Below are positions 33,412 through 40,993 of a DNA stretch of 64,000 bases, piece after piece. Numbering within the stretch: the stretch's first letter is position 1; each line of letters begins with the position of its first letter. Made by a program: the position numbers and the translations under genes. The notes beneath the pieces were generated by a model that worked only from the letters and a program-made list of their open reading frames with translations, was not told where the DNA came from and searched no databases. This DNA is from DTPS01 sp049591295 (GTDB lineage Bacteria; Acidobacteriota; UBA4820; DSQY01), in NCBI GenBank assembly GCA_049591295.1, contig JBAWEQ010000066.1, forward strand, positions 1-64,000, read 5' to 3'.

Positions 33412-34365
33412 ATGAGCGGACGAATCTACAACGACATCACGGAGACTATCGGCGATACCCCCCTGGTGCGGCTTTCGCGGATGGTGGAGGAGGGGATGGC
33501 GGAGATCTGCGTGAAGCTGGAGTCCTTCAACCCCGCGGGGAGCGTGAAGGACCGCATTGGCTCTGCCATGATCGCGGCCGCAGAGGTAAGCGGGCATCTC
33601 AAGCCCGGCATGGCCGTGATCGAGGCCACTTCCGGGAACACCGGCATCGCGCTCGCCATGGTCTGCGCGCAGCGGGGGTACCCCCTGACTCTCGTCATGC
33701 CGGAGACCATGTCTCTTGAGCGCCGGAGGCTGCTTCAGGCTTACGGAGCCAAGCTGGTCCTGACCCCCGGTGCGAAGGGCATGAAGGGGGCCATGGCGGA
33801 GGCAGAGCGGCTTCTGTCAGAGAGCACTGGGGCCTTCATGCCAGGCCAGTTCGATAATCCGGCCAATCCCGCCGTCCACCGGAACACAACCGCTGCGGAG
33901 GTGATCCGGGATACGGGAGGGCGGCTGGATGCCTTCGTCGCCGGCGTGGGCACGGGTGGTACGGTGGCCGGCGTGGGAAAGATGCTCAAGGCGTCTCTGG
34001 GGGATCGGGTCAAGGTCATCGCTGTGGAGCCCGTGGACTCGGCCGTGCTCTCCGGGGGACAGCCTGGTCCACACAAGATTCAGGGATTGGGAGCGGGCTT
34101 CGTGCCGCGGAACTACGACCCGGACGTGGTGGATCGAGTCATCCAAATCACCTACGAGGAGTCGTTGGAGACCGCGCGGAGACTGGCCAGGGAAGAGGGC
34201 ATCCTGGCGGGCATCTCCTCGGGCGGCATCCTGAGCGCCGCCTTGCTGGTCGCGAGAGAACTCGGTCCGGGAAAGCGCGTCGTCAGCGTCGTCTGCGACA
34301 CTGGGGAACGCTATCTCTCCACCCCCCTCTTCCCCTACGAGGAGCCCGCGCCGCCAAAGCCCTGA
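33412..34365 (+). CDS. cysK: Cysteine synthase (O-acetylserine sulfhydrylase)
   Basis: 317-residue fold-type II PLP enzyme making cysteine from O-acetylserine and sulfide. The PLP lysine is in NPAGSVKDRIG, the substrate loop is TSGNTGIALA, the phosphate-binding loop is GVGTGGTVAG, and the asparagine loop matches CysK rather than CysM (GAGFVPRNYDPDVVDRV). AAGGAGAA lies 6 bases before ATG 33412. A hairpin overlaps the stop codon. It follows nth closely. Confidence 0.95.
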   Translation: MSGRIYNDITETIGDTPLVRLSRMVEEGMAEICVKLESFNPAGSVKDRIGSAMIAAAEVSGHLKPGMAVIEATSGNTGIALAMVCAQRGYPLTLVMPETMSLERRRLLQAYGAKLVLTPGAKGMKGAMAEAERLLSESTGAFMPGQFDNPANPAVHRNTTAAEVIRDTGGRLDAFVAGVGTGGTVAGVGKMLKASLGDRVKVIAVEPVDSAVLSGGQPGPHKIQGLGAGFVPRNYDPDVVDRVIQITYEESLETARRLAREEGILAGISSGGILSAALLVARELGPGKRVVSVVCDTGERYLSTPLFPYEEPAPPKP

Positions 34366-34376
34366 GAACAGGGCTT
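34357..34376 (+). terminator. Hairpin overlapping the cysK stop codon
   Basis: AAGCCCTG-AGAA-CAGGGCTT, a perfect 8-bp stem. The cysK TGA (34363-34365) lies inside it and its last two bases are the first two of the -35 of the next promoter. Probable terminator for the nth-cysK transcript; no T-run follows. Confidence 0.55.
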
Positions 34377-34403
34377 GCGCCGCCCTCCCGACGAGGCTAC
34401 ACT
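34375..34403 (+). promoter_or_regulatory. Sigma-70-like promoter for the second receiver-PilZ gene
   Basis: TTGCGC (34375-34380), 17-base spacer, TACACT (34398-34403), giving a leader of roughly 35 bases to ATG 34446. Confidence 0.5.
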
Positions 34404-34445
34404 AGAAACAACGCCGGCGGTGATTTCGTGCCGGGGGGTCGGGGC

Positions 34446-35138
34446 ATGGGCAAGCGCATTCTGGTGGTAGAGAGCGGCATTCCGGTGGTCCCCTTCGAGC
34501 AGAGCCTGTTGCTTCGCAAGGAGCACGAGCTTATCAGGGCCGCTACGGGGGCCGAGGCTCTCGACAAGGTCCGGCAGTTCCAGCCGCAACTCGTCATTAC
34601 GGACGACCGCATCAGCGACATGCCGGTTGTCGAGATGGTCCGGAGGATACGGGAGTCGCCCGAGGGCAGGCAGTGCGGCGTCATCCTTTTGGGCTCGCTT
34701 CCAGAAGAGCTTCCCGGTGAGGGTGTCAACCTGGTTCTGCCGAAGCCCATCTCGGGCCATGACCTGAGCCAGGCCTGCAAGAAGCTCCTCACCATCGAAG
34801 CGCGGAAGGATGCCCGGCTCCTAGTGTACGTTCAGGTCCAGGGCTACCTTCAATCCAGCATGTTCCTCTGCAACTCCATCAACCTCAGTGCCTCCGGCAT
34901 TCTCATTCTCACCGCACGGCGCCTGAAAATGGGGGAGAGGCTGGTCTTGCAGGTCACGCTTCCCCGGGAGCGCGAGAAGGTCCGTGTCAGCGGGGTCGTG
35001 GTCAGAGAGGCGGGGGAGGTGAGCACTCGCCTGAACGCCTACGGGGTGCAGTTCGAGGATCTGAGCCAGGAGGAAAAGGCCCGGGTCCAGCGCTTCGTGG
35101 ATGAGGAGCTCCGCGCCAAGGCCCAGTCGGGCGGCTGA
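34446..35138 (+). CDS. Receiver-like domain fused to a PilZ domain
   Basis: 230 residues. A CheY-like N-terminal half has LVITDD (candidate phospho-acceptor Asp53/Asp54) and LVLPKP (Lys100). The C-terminal PilZ domain has the RKDAR form of the RxxxR motif near residue 118 and NLSASG at about 142-147, the expected cyclic-di-GMP contacts. Architecture and size match the protein at 2308-3096. ATG 34446 follows GGGGGGTCGGGG; a GTG at 34428 in the same frame is possible. It has its own promoter and ends convergent with ruvA across 138 bases in which I see no clear terminator. Confidence 0.75.
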   Translation: MGKRILVVESGIPVVPFEQSLLLRKEHELIRAATGAEALDKVRQFQPQLVITDDRISDMPVVEMVRRIRESPEGRQCGVILLGSLPEELPGEGVNLVLPKPISGHDLSQACKKLLTIEARKDARLLVYVQVQGYLQSSMFLCNSINLSASGILILTARRLKMGERLVLQVTLPREREKVRVSGVVVREAGEVSTRLNAYGVQFEDLSQEEKARVQRFVDEELRAKAQSGG

Positions 35139-35276
35139 TTCAATCCTGACGACAGCAATGAGAGGGTTTGGCGCGCGCCTTCGCTGCTTCTGCGGTGGGC
35201 TGGTCTGCGCCTGATGGTCCCCTCAGCGGGGGACTCCGTTGCAGTGGTTTGTCAGGGGCACGTCAGGCCAGATGCC

Positions 35277-35870
35277 TCAGCGGGCCAGGGCCCTGAGAGC
35301 GATACGAATCCAGGCTTCAATCGGCCCTTCGGGGGTCTCCCGCTGGGCCCCGAGCAGAACCTCCCGCGCCTCCTGGGTTCGGTATCCCAAATTTACCAGC
35401 GCGAGCAGGGCGTCCGAAAGGTCGGCGGGAAGTCTCTCCACGGGCTCCTGCGGGGTGGCCTCGGAAGGCGGTCCCACGTTGAGCTTTTCGCGCAGTTCGA
35501 GGCAGATGCGTTCGGCCGTCTTCTTGCCTACGCGCGGAATGCCCCTGAAGCGGCTCGCGTCCCCGGAGCGAACGGCCTCCACCAATTCCCCGAGGGTGAG
35601 CCCCGAGAGGACGGCCAAGGCCGTCATGGGTCCAACACCCTGCACGCTCAGAAGCTGGCGGAAAACCTCCCGCTCGCCCTTGCTCAGAAAGCCGAAGAGC
35701 AGGATGGCGTCTGACCGGACCTCGGTGTGGATGAAGAGATCGACCTCATCTCCGGCCAGCCTGGTGAAGGTAGAAAGAGGAACGGCCACAGCGTAGCCGA
35801 CGCCTCCCGCTTCAACAACAAGCCCCGACGGCTCCTTTTCGAGGAGCTTGCCCCTCAGGCGCGCGATCAT
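35277..35870 (-). CDS. ruvA: Holliday junction branch-migration protein RuvA
   Basis: 197 residues: N-terminal OB fold (MIARLRGKLLEK to about 65), two helix-hairpin-helix motifs (LLSVQGVGPMTALAVLSG and IPRVGKKTAERICLELREK), and a C-terminal RuvB-binding domain (about 150-197). RuvA clamps the four-way junction for RuvB. The ATG at 35870 overlaps the ruvC stop (ATGA). ruvB is absent from the window, so the complex is encoded in split loci. Confidence 0.95.
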   Translation of the reverse strand: MIARLRGKLLEKEPSGLVVEAGGVGYAVAVPLSTFTRLAGDEVDLFIHTEVRSDAILLFGFLSKGEREVFRQLLSVQGVGPMTALAVLSGLTLGELVEAVRSGDASRFRGIPRVGKKTAERICLELREKLNVGPPSEATPQEPVERLPADLSDALLALVNLGYRTQEAREVLLGAQRETPEGPIEAWIRIALRALAR

Positions 35871-36364
35871 GGGAGAGCCGTCCTCCCGTCCCATCCCCGC
35901 CGGTTGAGGGCGCAGATTGCAAGAGCAAGGGCGTCGGCCGCATCGTGGGGCTGCGGCACGGAGGGCAAACCGAGGATGGCCCGGACCATGGTCTGCACCT
36001 GTTGCTTCTCGGCCCTCCCGTACCCCGTAACGGCCATCTTCACCTCCGCCGGTGAGTACTCGCGCACCTCCAATCCGGCCTGGAGGGCGGTCACCATCAC
36101 CGCTCCGCGGACCTGCCCCAGCTTGAGGGCGCTCTGGGCGTTCTTGGAGACGAACACGCCCTCGATGGCCAGAAGCTCGGGGCCGTGCCTGGCGATGACC
36201 TCACGAAGGGCCTCATGGATCTTGCCGAGACGCTCGGGATGGGTGGCCGTGCTGGGGTTACGGATGGCACCGAACTCGAGCGCGCGGTAGGAGCTTCCCC
36301 TCGCCTCCACGACCCCGAATCCCGTGCAGAGCGAGCCCGAGTCCACCCCCAGCACCACGGTCAC
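35867..36364 (-). CDS. ruvC: Crossover junction endodeoxyribonuclease RuvC
   Basis: 165 residues. RNase H-like fold with the acidic catalytic residues visible in VLGVDSG (Asp8), AIEGVFV (Glu) and PHDAADALALAI (two Asp). It resolves Holliday junctions. GTG start overlaps the yebC stop, and the stop overlaps ruvA, so yebC-ruvC-ruvA is one tightly coupled operon, the common order. Confidence 0.95.
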   Translation of the reverse strand: MTVVLGVDSGSLCTGFGVVEARGSSYRALEFGAIRNPSTATHPERLGKIHEALREVIARHGPELLAIEGVFVSKNAQSALKLGQVRGAVMVTALQAGLEVREYSPAEVKMAVTGYGRAEKQQVQTMVRAILGLPSVPQPHDAADALALAICALNRRGWDGRTALP

Positions 36365-37110
36365 TGGGTGAACGCCTCCAGGTCCTTCTCGTCGATGTCG
36401 AAATTGGCCCAGACGTGGGCCACGTCGTCGTTGTCCTCGAGCGCGTCGATGAGCTTGAGAAGCCCCTTCGCGTTCTCGCCCTTGAGGTCGACCGTAAGGG
36501 TGGGATTGTACACCGGCTCGACCCTCTGGATGGGAACCCCGGCCTTGGTGAGGGCGCCGGCCACCGCGTTCAACTCTTCAAAAGCGGTGACGACCGTGAA
36601 TGACTCGCCGTCGTTCCGGACATCCTCGGCGCCAGCCTCGATAGCGGCCTCGAAGACCTTCTCCTCGGTCAGACCCTCGGAGGGGATGGTGATCTCCCCC
36701 TGCCGGACGAAGAAGCGGGAAACCGCCCCGCTGACCCCCAGGTTGCCGCCGTACTTGCTGAACAGGTGCCGGATCTCGCCGGTGGTGCGGTTCCGGTTGT
36801 CGGAGGTAGCCTCGACCAGGATCGCCACGCCGGAGGGACCGTACCCTTCGTAGAGGACCTCTTCGATGGTTTCGCCGCCGAGTTCTCCGGTTCCCCTTTG
36901 AATGGCGCGCTTGATGTTGTCGTTGGGCATGTTGATCGCACGCGCTGCCTGGATGGCGCTCCGCAGGCGCGGGTTGCCGTCGGGGTCGCCGCCGCCGAGT
37001 CGGGCGGCGATGATGATCTCCTTGGCGGTCTTCGTGAACATGTGGCCGCGCCTGGCGTCCTGGGCGCCCTTGCGTGCCTTGATGTTGGCCCATTTGCTGT
37101 GACCGGACAT
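36361..37110 (-). CDS. yebC: YebC/PmpR family protein
   Basis: 249 residues, starting with the invariant MSGHSKWANIKARKGAQDARRG. Family members act as transcription regulators (PmpR) or as translation factors that relieve ribosome stalling (YebC/TACO1). The ATG at 37110 is preceded by GGAGGGTGGAG. Typical three-domain length; no truncation. It is first in the yebC-ruvC-ruvA operon. Confidence 0.95.
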   Translation of the reverse strand: MSGHSKWANIKARKGAQDARRGHMFTKTAKEIIIAARLGGGDPDGNPRLRSAIQAARAINMPNDNIKRAIQRGTGELGGETIEEVLYEGYGPSGVAILVEATSDNRNRTTGEIRHLFSKYGGNLGVSGAVSRFFVRQGEITIPSEGLTEEKVFEAAIEAGAEDVRNDGESFTVVTAFEELNAVAGALTKAGVPIQRVEPVYNPTLTVDLKGENAKGLLKLIDALEDNDDVAHVWANFDIDEKDLEAFTQ

Positions 37111-37275
37111 ACTCCACCCTCCACTGAAAACGGAAGAATAGCTTAACACAAGGCCCGGATCGCAGGAAGGGGCGTAACCCCGGTGATCCCGTGCGCCTTC
37201 AACGCTCAAGCCTCAAGCCAGGCACCCACCTTGGGGTATAACCCCTGTCCCGTGCTGCCGCCGGGCGCGCACCCC

Positions 37276-38460
37276 TCAGAGGTCCCGCCGGCCGGGCACC
37301 GGGAACGAAAGAGCGGCCTTCAGGCGAAAGAAGTCGGACTCCCTCGGGACGAGGCGGATCCGAGTGGTGAGGGTCTCGGGATCGATCAGGTCGGAGAAGG
37401 GGATGGCCTTGAGAGCGAAGTTGTCCTCGACGCTCACCATGTGGCCAAACCGCCCCTCGGCGCAGAGCCGGTACGCGCCGTATCCGAGCATGGAGCCCAG
37501 GACCACGTCGTAGGAGATGGGCCGCGCCGTGCGTGTTTCGTAGCCGATCTGCTTGGGCGTGATCTTCTTTTCACGGCCCGTCCGGTCCTTGTAAAGGGCC
37601 GAGGCCTTCTGGGCCAGGGTGCGGCACAGTTCCACGTGGCCGTAATAGGGGTTGCCGTGCTGGTCGATCTCCTTGGGCTTGAGCCGGTCCGGAAGCCGCT
37701 CGGCCAGGCCCTCGGCGATGCAGATGACTCCTGAGGTCCTTCCCTCCTTCTCCCGGGCCGTGAGCAGGCCGCATAGCCGGTCGGCTAGGACATCCGGATC
37801 CACGTCGCCCTGGATGTCCTCCGCCGCGATGATGTCGCACGCCTCGCCTGCTACGCCCGCGGCGTAGGTGATCCAGCCCGCCTTCCTTCCCATCAATTCC
37901 ACCAGGAAGTAGGCGTTGGTTGAATCCGCGTCCGACTTCAGATTAAGCAGGGACTTTTGGGCCGTGTCCACGGCCGTCCAGTAGCCGAAGGTCCAGGGGA
38001 TCCCGAAGTAATCGTTGTCGATGGTCTTGGGCACGTGGACGACTGGTAAGCCTAGCAAATGCAGGTAATTGGCCGTCTTAAGCGTGTCGTCTCCGCCCAT
38101 GGTCACCAATCCGTGTACCCCGATGGCCTTGAGCGAGGCCATGACCGCGCTCAGCTTCTCGGTCTTCTTGGGGTCCCGCAGGTCCTGGGTGCCGTGGATG
38201 CCTTTGCCGGGATTGGCCCTGGAGGTCCGAATGTGGATGCCCGGCTGGTTTCGGATGGCCGAGATCTTCGTGTCCAGCAGCAGGTAGTCCCTTCCCTCCG
38301 CGAGCGGCTCGGCGCCTTGAAGCCGGGAGAATCCGTCCAGAAGCCCCGCGACTTCGACCCCGTTGTCCAGGAACGCCAGGGCAGCGGCCGAGATCACCGC
38401 ATTGGCCGCAGGCGCCGGACCTCCCGAGAAAACCAGACCCACTCTCGATAGACTCTCCAT
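37276..38460 (-). CDS. pfp: 6-phosphofructokinase, pyrophosphate-dependent type by motif
   Basis: 394 residues of the PfkA family. N-terminal VFSGGPAPAANAVI, then MGGDDT (122-126) and VPKTIDND (143-150). In ATP-dependent enzymes these read GGDG and PGTIDND; Asp in the first and Lys in the second are the known determinants of pyrophosphate use. The enzyme would phosphorylate fructose 6-phosphate reversibly. Further family blocks LMGRKAGW and GYETRTARP are intact. No other glycolytic gene is adjacent. Function in PPi use is inferred from two residues. Confidence 0.88.
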   Translation of the reverse strand: MESLSRVGLVFSGGPAPAANAVISAAALAFLDNGVEVAGLLDGFSRLQGAEPLAEGRDYLLLDTKISAIRNQPGIHIRTSRANPGKGIHGTQDLRDPKKTEKLSAVMASLKAIGVHGLVTMGGDDTLKTANYLHLLGLPVVHVPKTIDNDYFGIPWTFGYWTAVDTAQKSLLNLKSDADSTNAYFLVELMGRKAGWITYAAGVAGEACDIIAAEDIQGDVDPDVLADRLCGLLTAREKEGRTSGVICIAEGLAERLPDRLKPKEIDQHGNPYYGHVELCRTLAQKASALYKDRTGREKKITPKQIGYETRTARPISYDVVLGSMLGYGAYRLCAEGRFGHMVSVEDNFALKAIPFSDLIDPETLTTRIRLVPRESDFFRLKAALSFPVPGRRDL

Positions 38461-38540
38461 GGTGCGCCCCTTATTGCTTTCAGACGAGAACTCTTTCAGG
38501 CCTTGGTGGCCGACCAGGCAAGCGATGACCTTCGATCAGG

Positions 38541-38570
38541 AGTATATCGCCCCCGCAGGGGCCAGGCCAA
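38541..38570 (-). promoter_or_regulatory. Possible promoter for the phosphofructokinase gene
   Basis: Minus strand TTGGCC (38570-38565), 18-base spacer, TATACT (38546-38541), about 80 bases upstream of the start codon. Confidence 0.4.
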
Positions 38571-38711
38571 CCGACCTCGCGGCGGCCAGGGCGGATGAAG
38601 AAGCCGGGGGGCGGCACGCCCAAGGGGAGATGGCGCCGCTTCGCGCTCATCCGCGGATACGCAGAAATGGCTTAAGATGAATATTGAGAGGTCGGCGGCG
38701 GGTGGTGGAAG

Positions 38712-39302
38712 ATGGAAGAGTTTCTACGGCATTACGGACTCTGGGCGCTCTACCTGGGGATGTGGATCGAGGGCGAGACCGTTCTCGTGCTGACGGGCTT
38801 CCTCATCCACCAGGACCTTATGGAATCCTGGCTCGCATACCCCGTGGCCCTGCTCGGGGCACTCTCGGTGGACAGCCTCGTCTTTGGCGCTGGACGATGG
38901 TCGCACGGCTCGCGATTCGTGCAAGGCCTGATCGGGCACCGCGGAGCCGCGGTGAAGGAGATGCGGTTGGGCTGGCCGGCCTTCTTCGGCGTGCGCTTCC
39001 TCTACGGCACCCGGACTCCCTACATCTTCTATGCCGGCACGCGCAGGCTTTCGTGGTCCAATTTCTTCGTGAAAGATGTGGCTGCGGCCGCCTTCTGGGC
39101 GTTGGTCTGGCTGTCGTGCGGCCACCTCCTTGGGCGCCTCCTGGTCCTGGCGAGGGGGGAGATGGAGCGCCACGAGCGCCTCCTGGTGGCGGCGGGAATC
39201 GTCATAGCGGGGAGCGTGCTCTGTGGGTTTGTAGGTTGGCGCGCGCTCAGGCGTAAGAAGAGGGCAGCAGCTTCCGATGGCGGGGGTGAAGGCCAACCTT
39301 GA
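38712..39302 (+). CDS. DedA family membrane protein
   Basis: 196 residues with four to five hydrophobic segments. The N-terminal GLWALYLGMWIEGETVLVLTGFL matches DedA proteins, which act as undecaprenyl-phosphate or phospholipid flippases and affect envelope homeostasis. FGVRFLYGTRTPYIFYAG is the typical re-entrant region with an Arg. The C-terminal tail is basic. The 250 bases upstream hold the pfp promoter on the other strand and an AT-rich patch (38672-38686) that could be its own promoter. Its stop codon lies within the tmRNA -35 box. Confidence 0.85.
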   Translation: MEEFLRHYGLWALYLGMWIEGETVLVLTGFLIHQDLMESWLAYPVALLGALSVDSLVFGAGRWSHGSRFVQGLIGHRGAAVKEMRLGWPAFFGVRFLYGTRTPYIFYAGTRRLSWSNFFVKDVAAAAFWALVWLSCGHLLGRLLVLARGEMERHERLLVAAGIVIAGSVLCGFVGWRALRRKKRAAASDGGGEGQP

Positions 39303-39327
39303 CGAGCACCCAACGGGGCCCTACATT
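39299..39327 (+). promoter_or_regulatory. tmRNA promoter
   Basis: TTGACG (39299-39304), 17-base spacer, TACATT (39322-39327). Expected transcription start is within about 10 bases of the mature tmRNA 5' end at 39343. The -35 overlaps the dedA stop codon. Confidence 0.75.
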
Positions 39328-39342
39328 AGGTGGGCACAACGT

Positions 39343-39687
39343 GGGGGCGAAACGGTCTCGACGGGGATGTGCGGGAGGTGGTCGCGCGCCGAGTTCCGGG
39401 CTCTCGTAAAACGACCGGAAACCCACAACTGCCAACAATAACTTGGCTCTGGCGGCGTAAGCCGTCACGTCCTTGATGGGAGGGCCCGCGGCCTTTCAAG
39501 GACGACGCTAGCGGGATGCTCCGGCGCGGCTCGCCCCGGCCGCGTCGGCTAAGATGCAGAGGGCTAGCGACCCGACGAATTGCCGGCTCCATTGGCGGGA
39601 AGCGAAACCCTGGGAACCGGCTACGCGCGTAGAAGCTGCCTTGGCCGGCATTTCCGGACGCGGGTTCGACTCCCGCCGCCTCCACCA
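39343..39687 (+). ncRNA. ssrA: Transfer-messenger RNA (tmRNA)
   Basis: 345 nucleotides. The 5' end GGGGGCG pairs with CGCCTCC near the 3' end to form the tRNA-like acceptor stem, and the gene encodes CCA. The conserved 5' block GGGGGCGAAACGGTCTCGAC and the 3' T-arm GGGTTCGACTCCC are present. The tag reading frame ends ANNNLALAA before TAA (39457-39459 region), a normal LAA-type degron. The resume codon is uncertain: an in-frame TAA precedes AAC, so the tag most likely begins at AAC or the following GAC. The RNA rescues stalled ribosomes together with SmpB (not in the window). Confidence 0.95.
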
Positions 39688-39730
39688 AAGAGATCGAGAC
39701 AGGGAAACAGGGAAACAGAGAGACAGGGAA
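39688..39730 (+). repeat. Short GGGAAACAG-rich repeat tail after tmRNA
   Basis: Directly after the encoded CCA lies AAGAGAT followed by repeats of GAGACAGGGAAACAG. A closely related tract follows the outer tRNA-Lys 3'-end copy at 58378-58427 (minus strand). Confidence 0.55.
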
Positions 39731-39752
39731 AAGGCCGCCGGGAGGCGGCCTT
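39731..39752 (+). terminator. tmRNA terminator hairpin
   Basis: AAGGCCGCC-GGGA-GGCGGCCTT, a perfect 9-bp stem 44 bases after the tmRNA 3' end. Confidence 0.65.
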
Positions 39753-39791
39753 GGTGGTAGATGGGGAAGGCGGGAGGCGAAGGGCGGGGGG

Positions 39792-39820
39792 TTGCATCGA
39801 GAGATGGGTGGTGTTACTAA
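39792..39820 (+). promoter_or_regulatory. Promoter of the nickel operon
   Basis: TTGCAT (39792-39797), 17-base spacer, TACTAA (39815-39820). The -10 lies inside the left half of the NikR operator, which explains repression. Confidence 0.5.
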
Positions 39821-39838
39821 TTTGGATAGTCGTAACAC
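39811..39838. promoter_or_regulatory. NikR operator
   Basis: Perfect inverted repeat GTGTTAC-N14-GTAACAC spanning 28 bases, 9 bases upstream of the nikR ATG. Half-site and spacing match the NikR motif described for Deltaproteobacteria and the 28-bp footprint of the E. coli operator. Binding of Ni-NikR would cover the -10 region and autoregulate the operon. Confidence 0.85.
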
Positions 39839-39847
39839 GGAGGGGAG

Positions 39848-40267
39848 ATGCCGAGCACGGAACGATTCGGGGTATCGATGGAAGAGGCCCTTCTGCGCCG
39901 CTTTGACGCCCTTGTTGCGGCCAGGGGCTACGCGTCGCGGTCCGAAGCGCTTCGAGATCTGGTGCGCGCGGAGCTGGTCAAGGAGGAGTGGGCCGATCCG
40001 AAGGCCGACGTCGTCGCCACGATCAGTCTGGTGTACACGCACCATGAGCACCACCTGGGGGACGCCCTCACGGACCTCCAGCATGAACACCACAAGAGCA
40101 TCGTGAGCACCACGCACGTGCACCTGGACGCGCACAACTGCCTGGAGGTGATCATCGCTCGAGGGCGCAGCGCCGAGGTGAAGGCCATCGCCGACGGCCT
40201 CCTCAGCACGAGGGGCGTGCGCCACGGCGGAATCGTGGCTACGACGACGGGCACGGGAATCCGATAG
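39848..40267 (+). CDS. nikR: Nickel-responsive regulator NikR
   Basis: 139 residues. N-terminal ribbon-helix-helix (RFGVSMEEALLRRFDALVAARG) binds the operator; the C-terminal ACT-like domain binds nickel. The square-planar ligands align as His79 (in LQHEHH), His90 and His92 (THVHLD) and Cys98 (HNCLEV), with the same spacings as His76/His87/His89/Cys95 of the E. coli protein. Ribosome site GGAGGGGAG is immediately upstream. First gene of the nickel uptake operon and repressed by its own product through the operator. Confidence 0.95.
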   Translation: MPSTERFGVSMEEALLRRFDALVAARGYASRSEALRDLVRAELVKEEWADPKADVVATISLVYTHHEHHLGDALTDLQHEHHKSIVSTTHVHLDAHNCLEVIIARGRSAEVKAIADGLLSTRGVRHGGIVATTTGTGIR

Positions 40268-40296
40268 CTCTTCATCGGGCGGAGCGGGGGGAACAA

Positions 40297-40983
40297 ATGA
40301 GGCGGGAGAAGGAGCGACGGAGTAGCCTCTTCAATCTTCTGTCTGCCGTCCTGTTCCTTCTGGCCCTCTCGGGGCCTGATGCGCAGGCCTGCTACAGCGG
40401 GCTCATCATCATTCCGACGGCAGACGTGACGGGGCCCCTCGCCTGGGCGCTGGACATCCAGTGGCAGGGCTATTCGACGGCGTTCAGGACCGACCAGCTG
40501 ATCGTCAACACCGAGTGGGGCATCGGAGACCGCTTCGAGATGGGGCTGGACGTTGATGCCACTGACGGTTCCGTGGACCATCGGGCTCTCTTCAACGCCA
40601 AATACGTCCTCCTGCGGAGCGATCCTCAGCACCTGGCCGTGGCTGTGGGGCTGCAAAACATGAACCAGTCTTTCGACTCCTATCCCTACGTGGTCGCCAC
40701 CAAGGACTGGGGCATCCTGAGGACCCACGCCGGCATCCAGCATGAGGAGGGCAACCGGAACCGCTGGTTTGTGGGGGTGGACCGCACCGTGGGCGAGCAC
40801 TGGCAGCTCATGGCCGATCACACCGCGGGGAGTGAGAGCTACTCCTCGGCCGGGATCGGCTGGTGCGGAGCCTCATGGCAGGTCATGGTGGGCGGGCAGT
40901 GGCCCAACGCCGGGGGCTCGTCCATCGTCGTAGTGCACGTGGTTCTGACGGGAAGCTTCAAAACCAAAGCACGGGGGACGTGA
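40297..40983 (+). CDS. Putative outer-membrane protein of the nickel operon
   Basis: 228 residues, family not recognised. A signal peptide (hydrophobic about 10-26, cleavage near DAQA) is followed by a Cys and alternating hydrophobic/aromatic strands (WALDIQWQGY, RFEMGLDVDA, WFVGVDRTVG, WQVMVGGQWP) ending in VVHVVLTGSF, which suggests a small beta-barrel. It sits between nikR and nikM with short gaps (29 and 10 bases) and therefore behind the NikR operator. A nickel-specific outer-membrane channel is an attractive inference, but there is no direct evidence for the substrate. Confidence 0.6.
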   Translation: MRREKERRSSLFNLLSAVLFLLALSGPDAQACYSGLIIIPTADVTGPLAWALDIQWQGYSTAFRTDQLIVNTEWGIGDRFEMGLDVDATDGSVDHRALFNAKYVLLRSDPQHLAVAVGLQNMNQSFDSYPYVVATKDWGILRTHAGIQHEEGNRNRWFVGVDRTVGEHWQLMADHTAGSESYSSAGIGWCGASWQVMVGGQWPNAGGSSIVVVHVVLTGSFKTKARGT

Positions 40984-40993
40984 GGAAGAGGCG

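Noticed and set aside
38363..38680. Plus-strand frame across the phosphofructokinase start and intergenic region
   Set aside because: Antisense to a conserved gene for a third of its length, no ribosome site, no domain.
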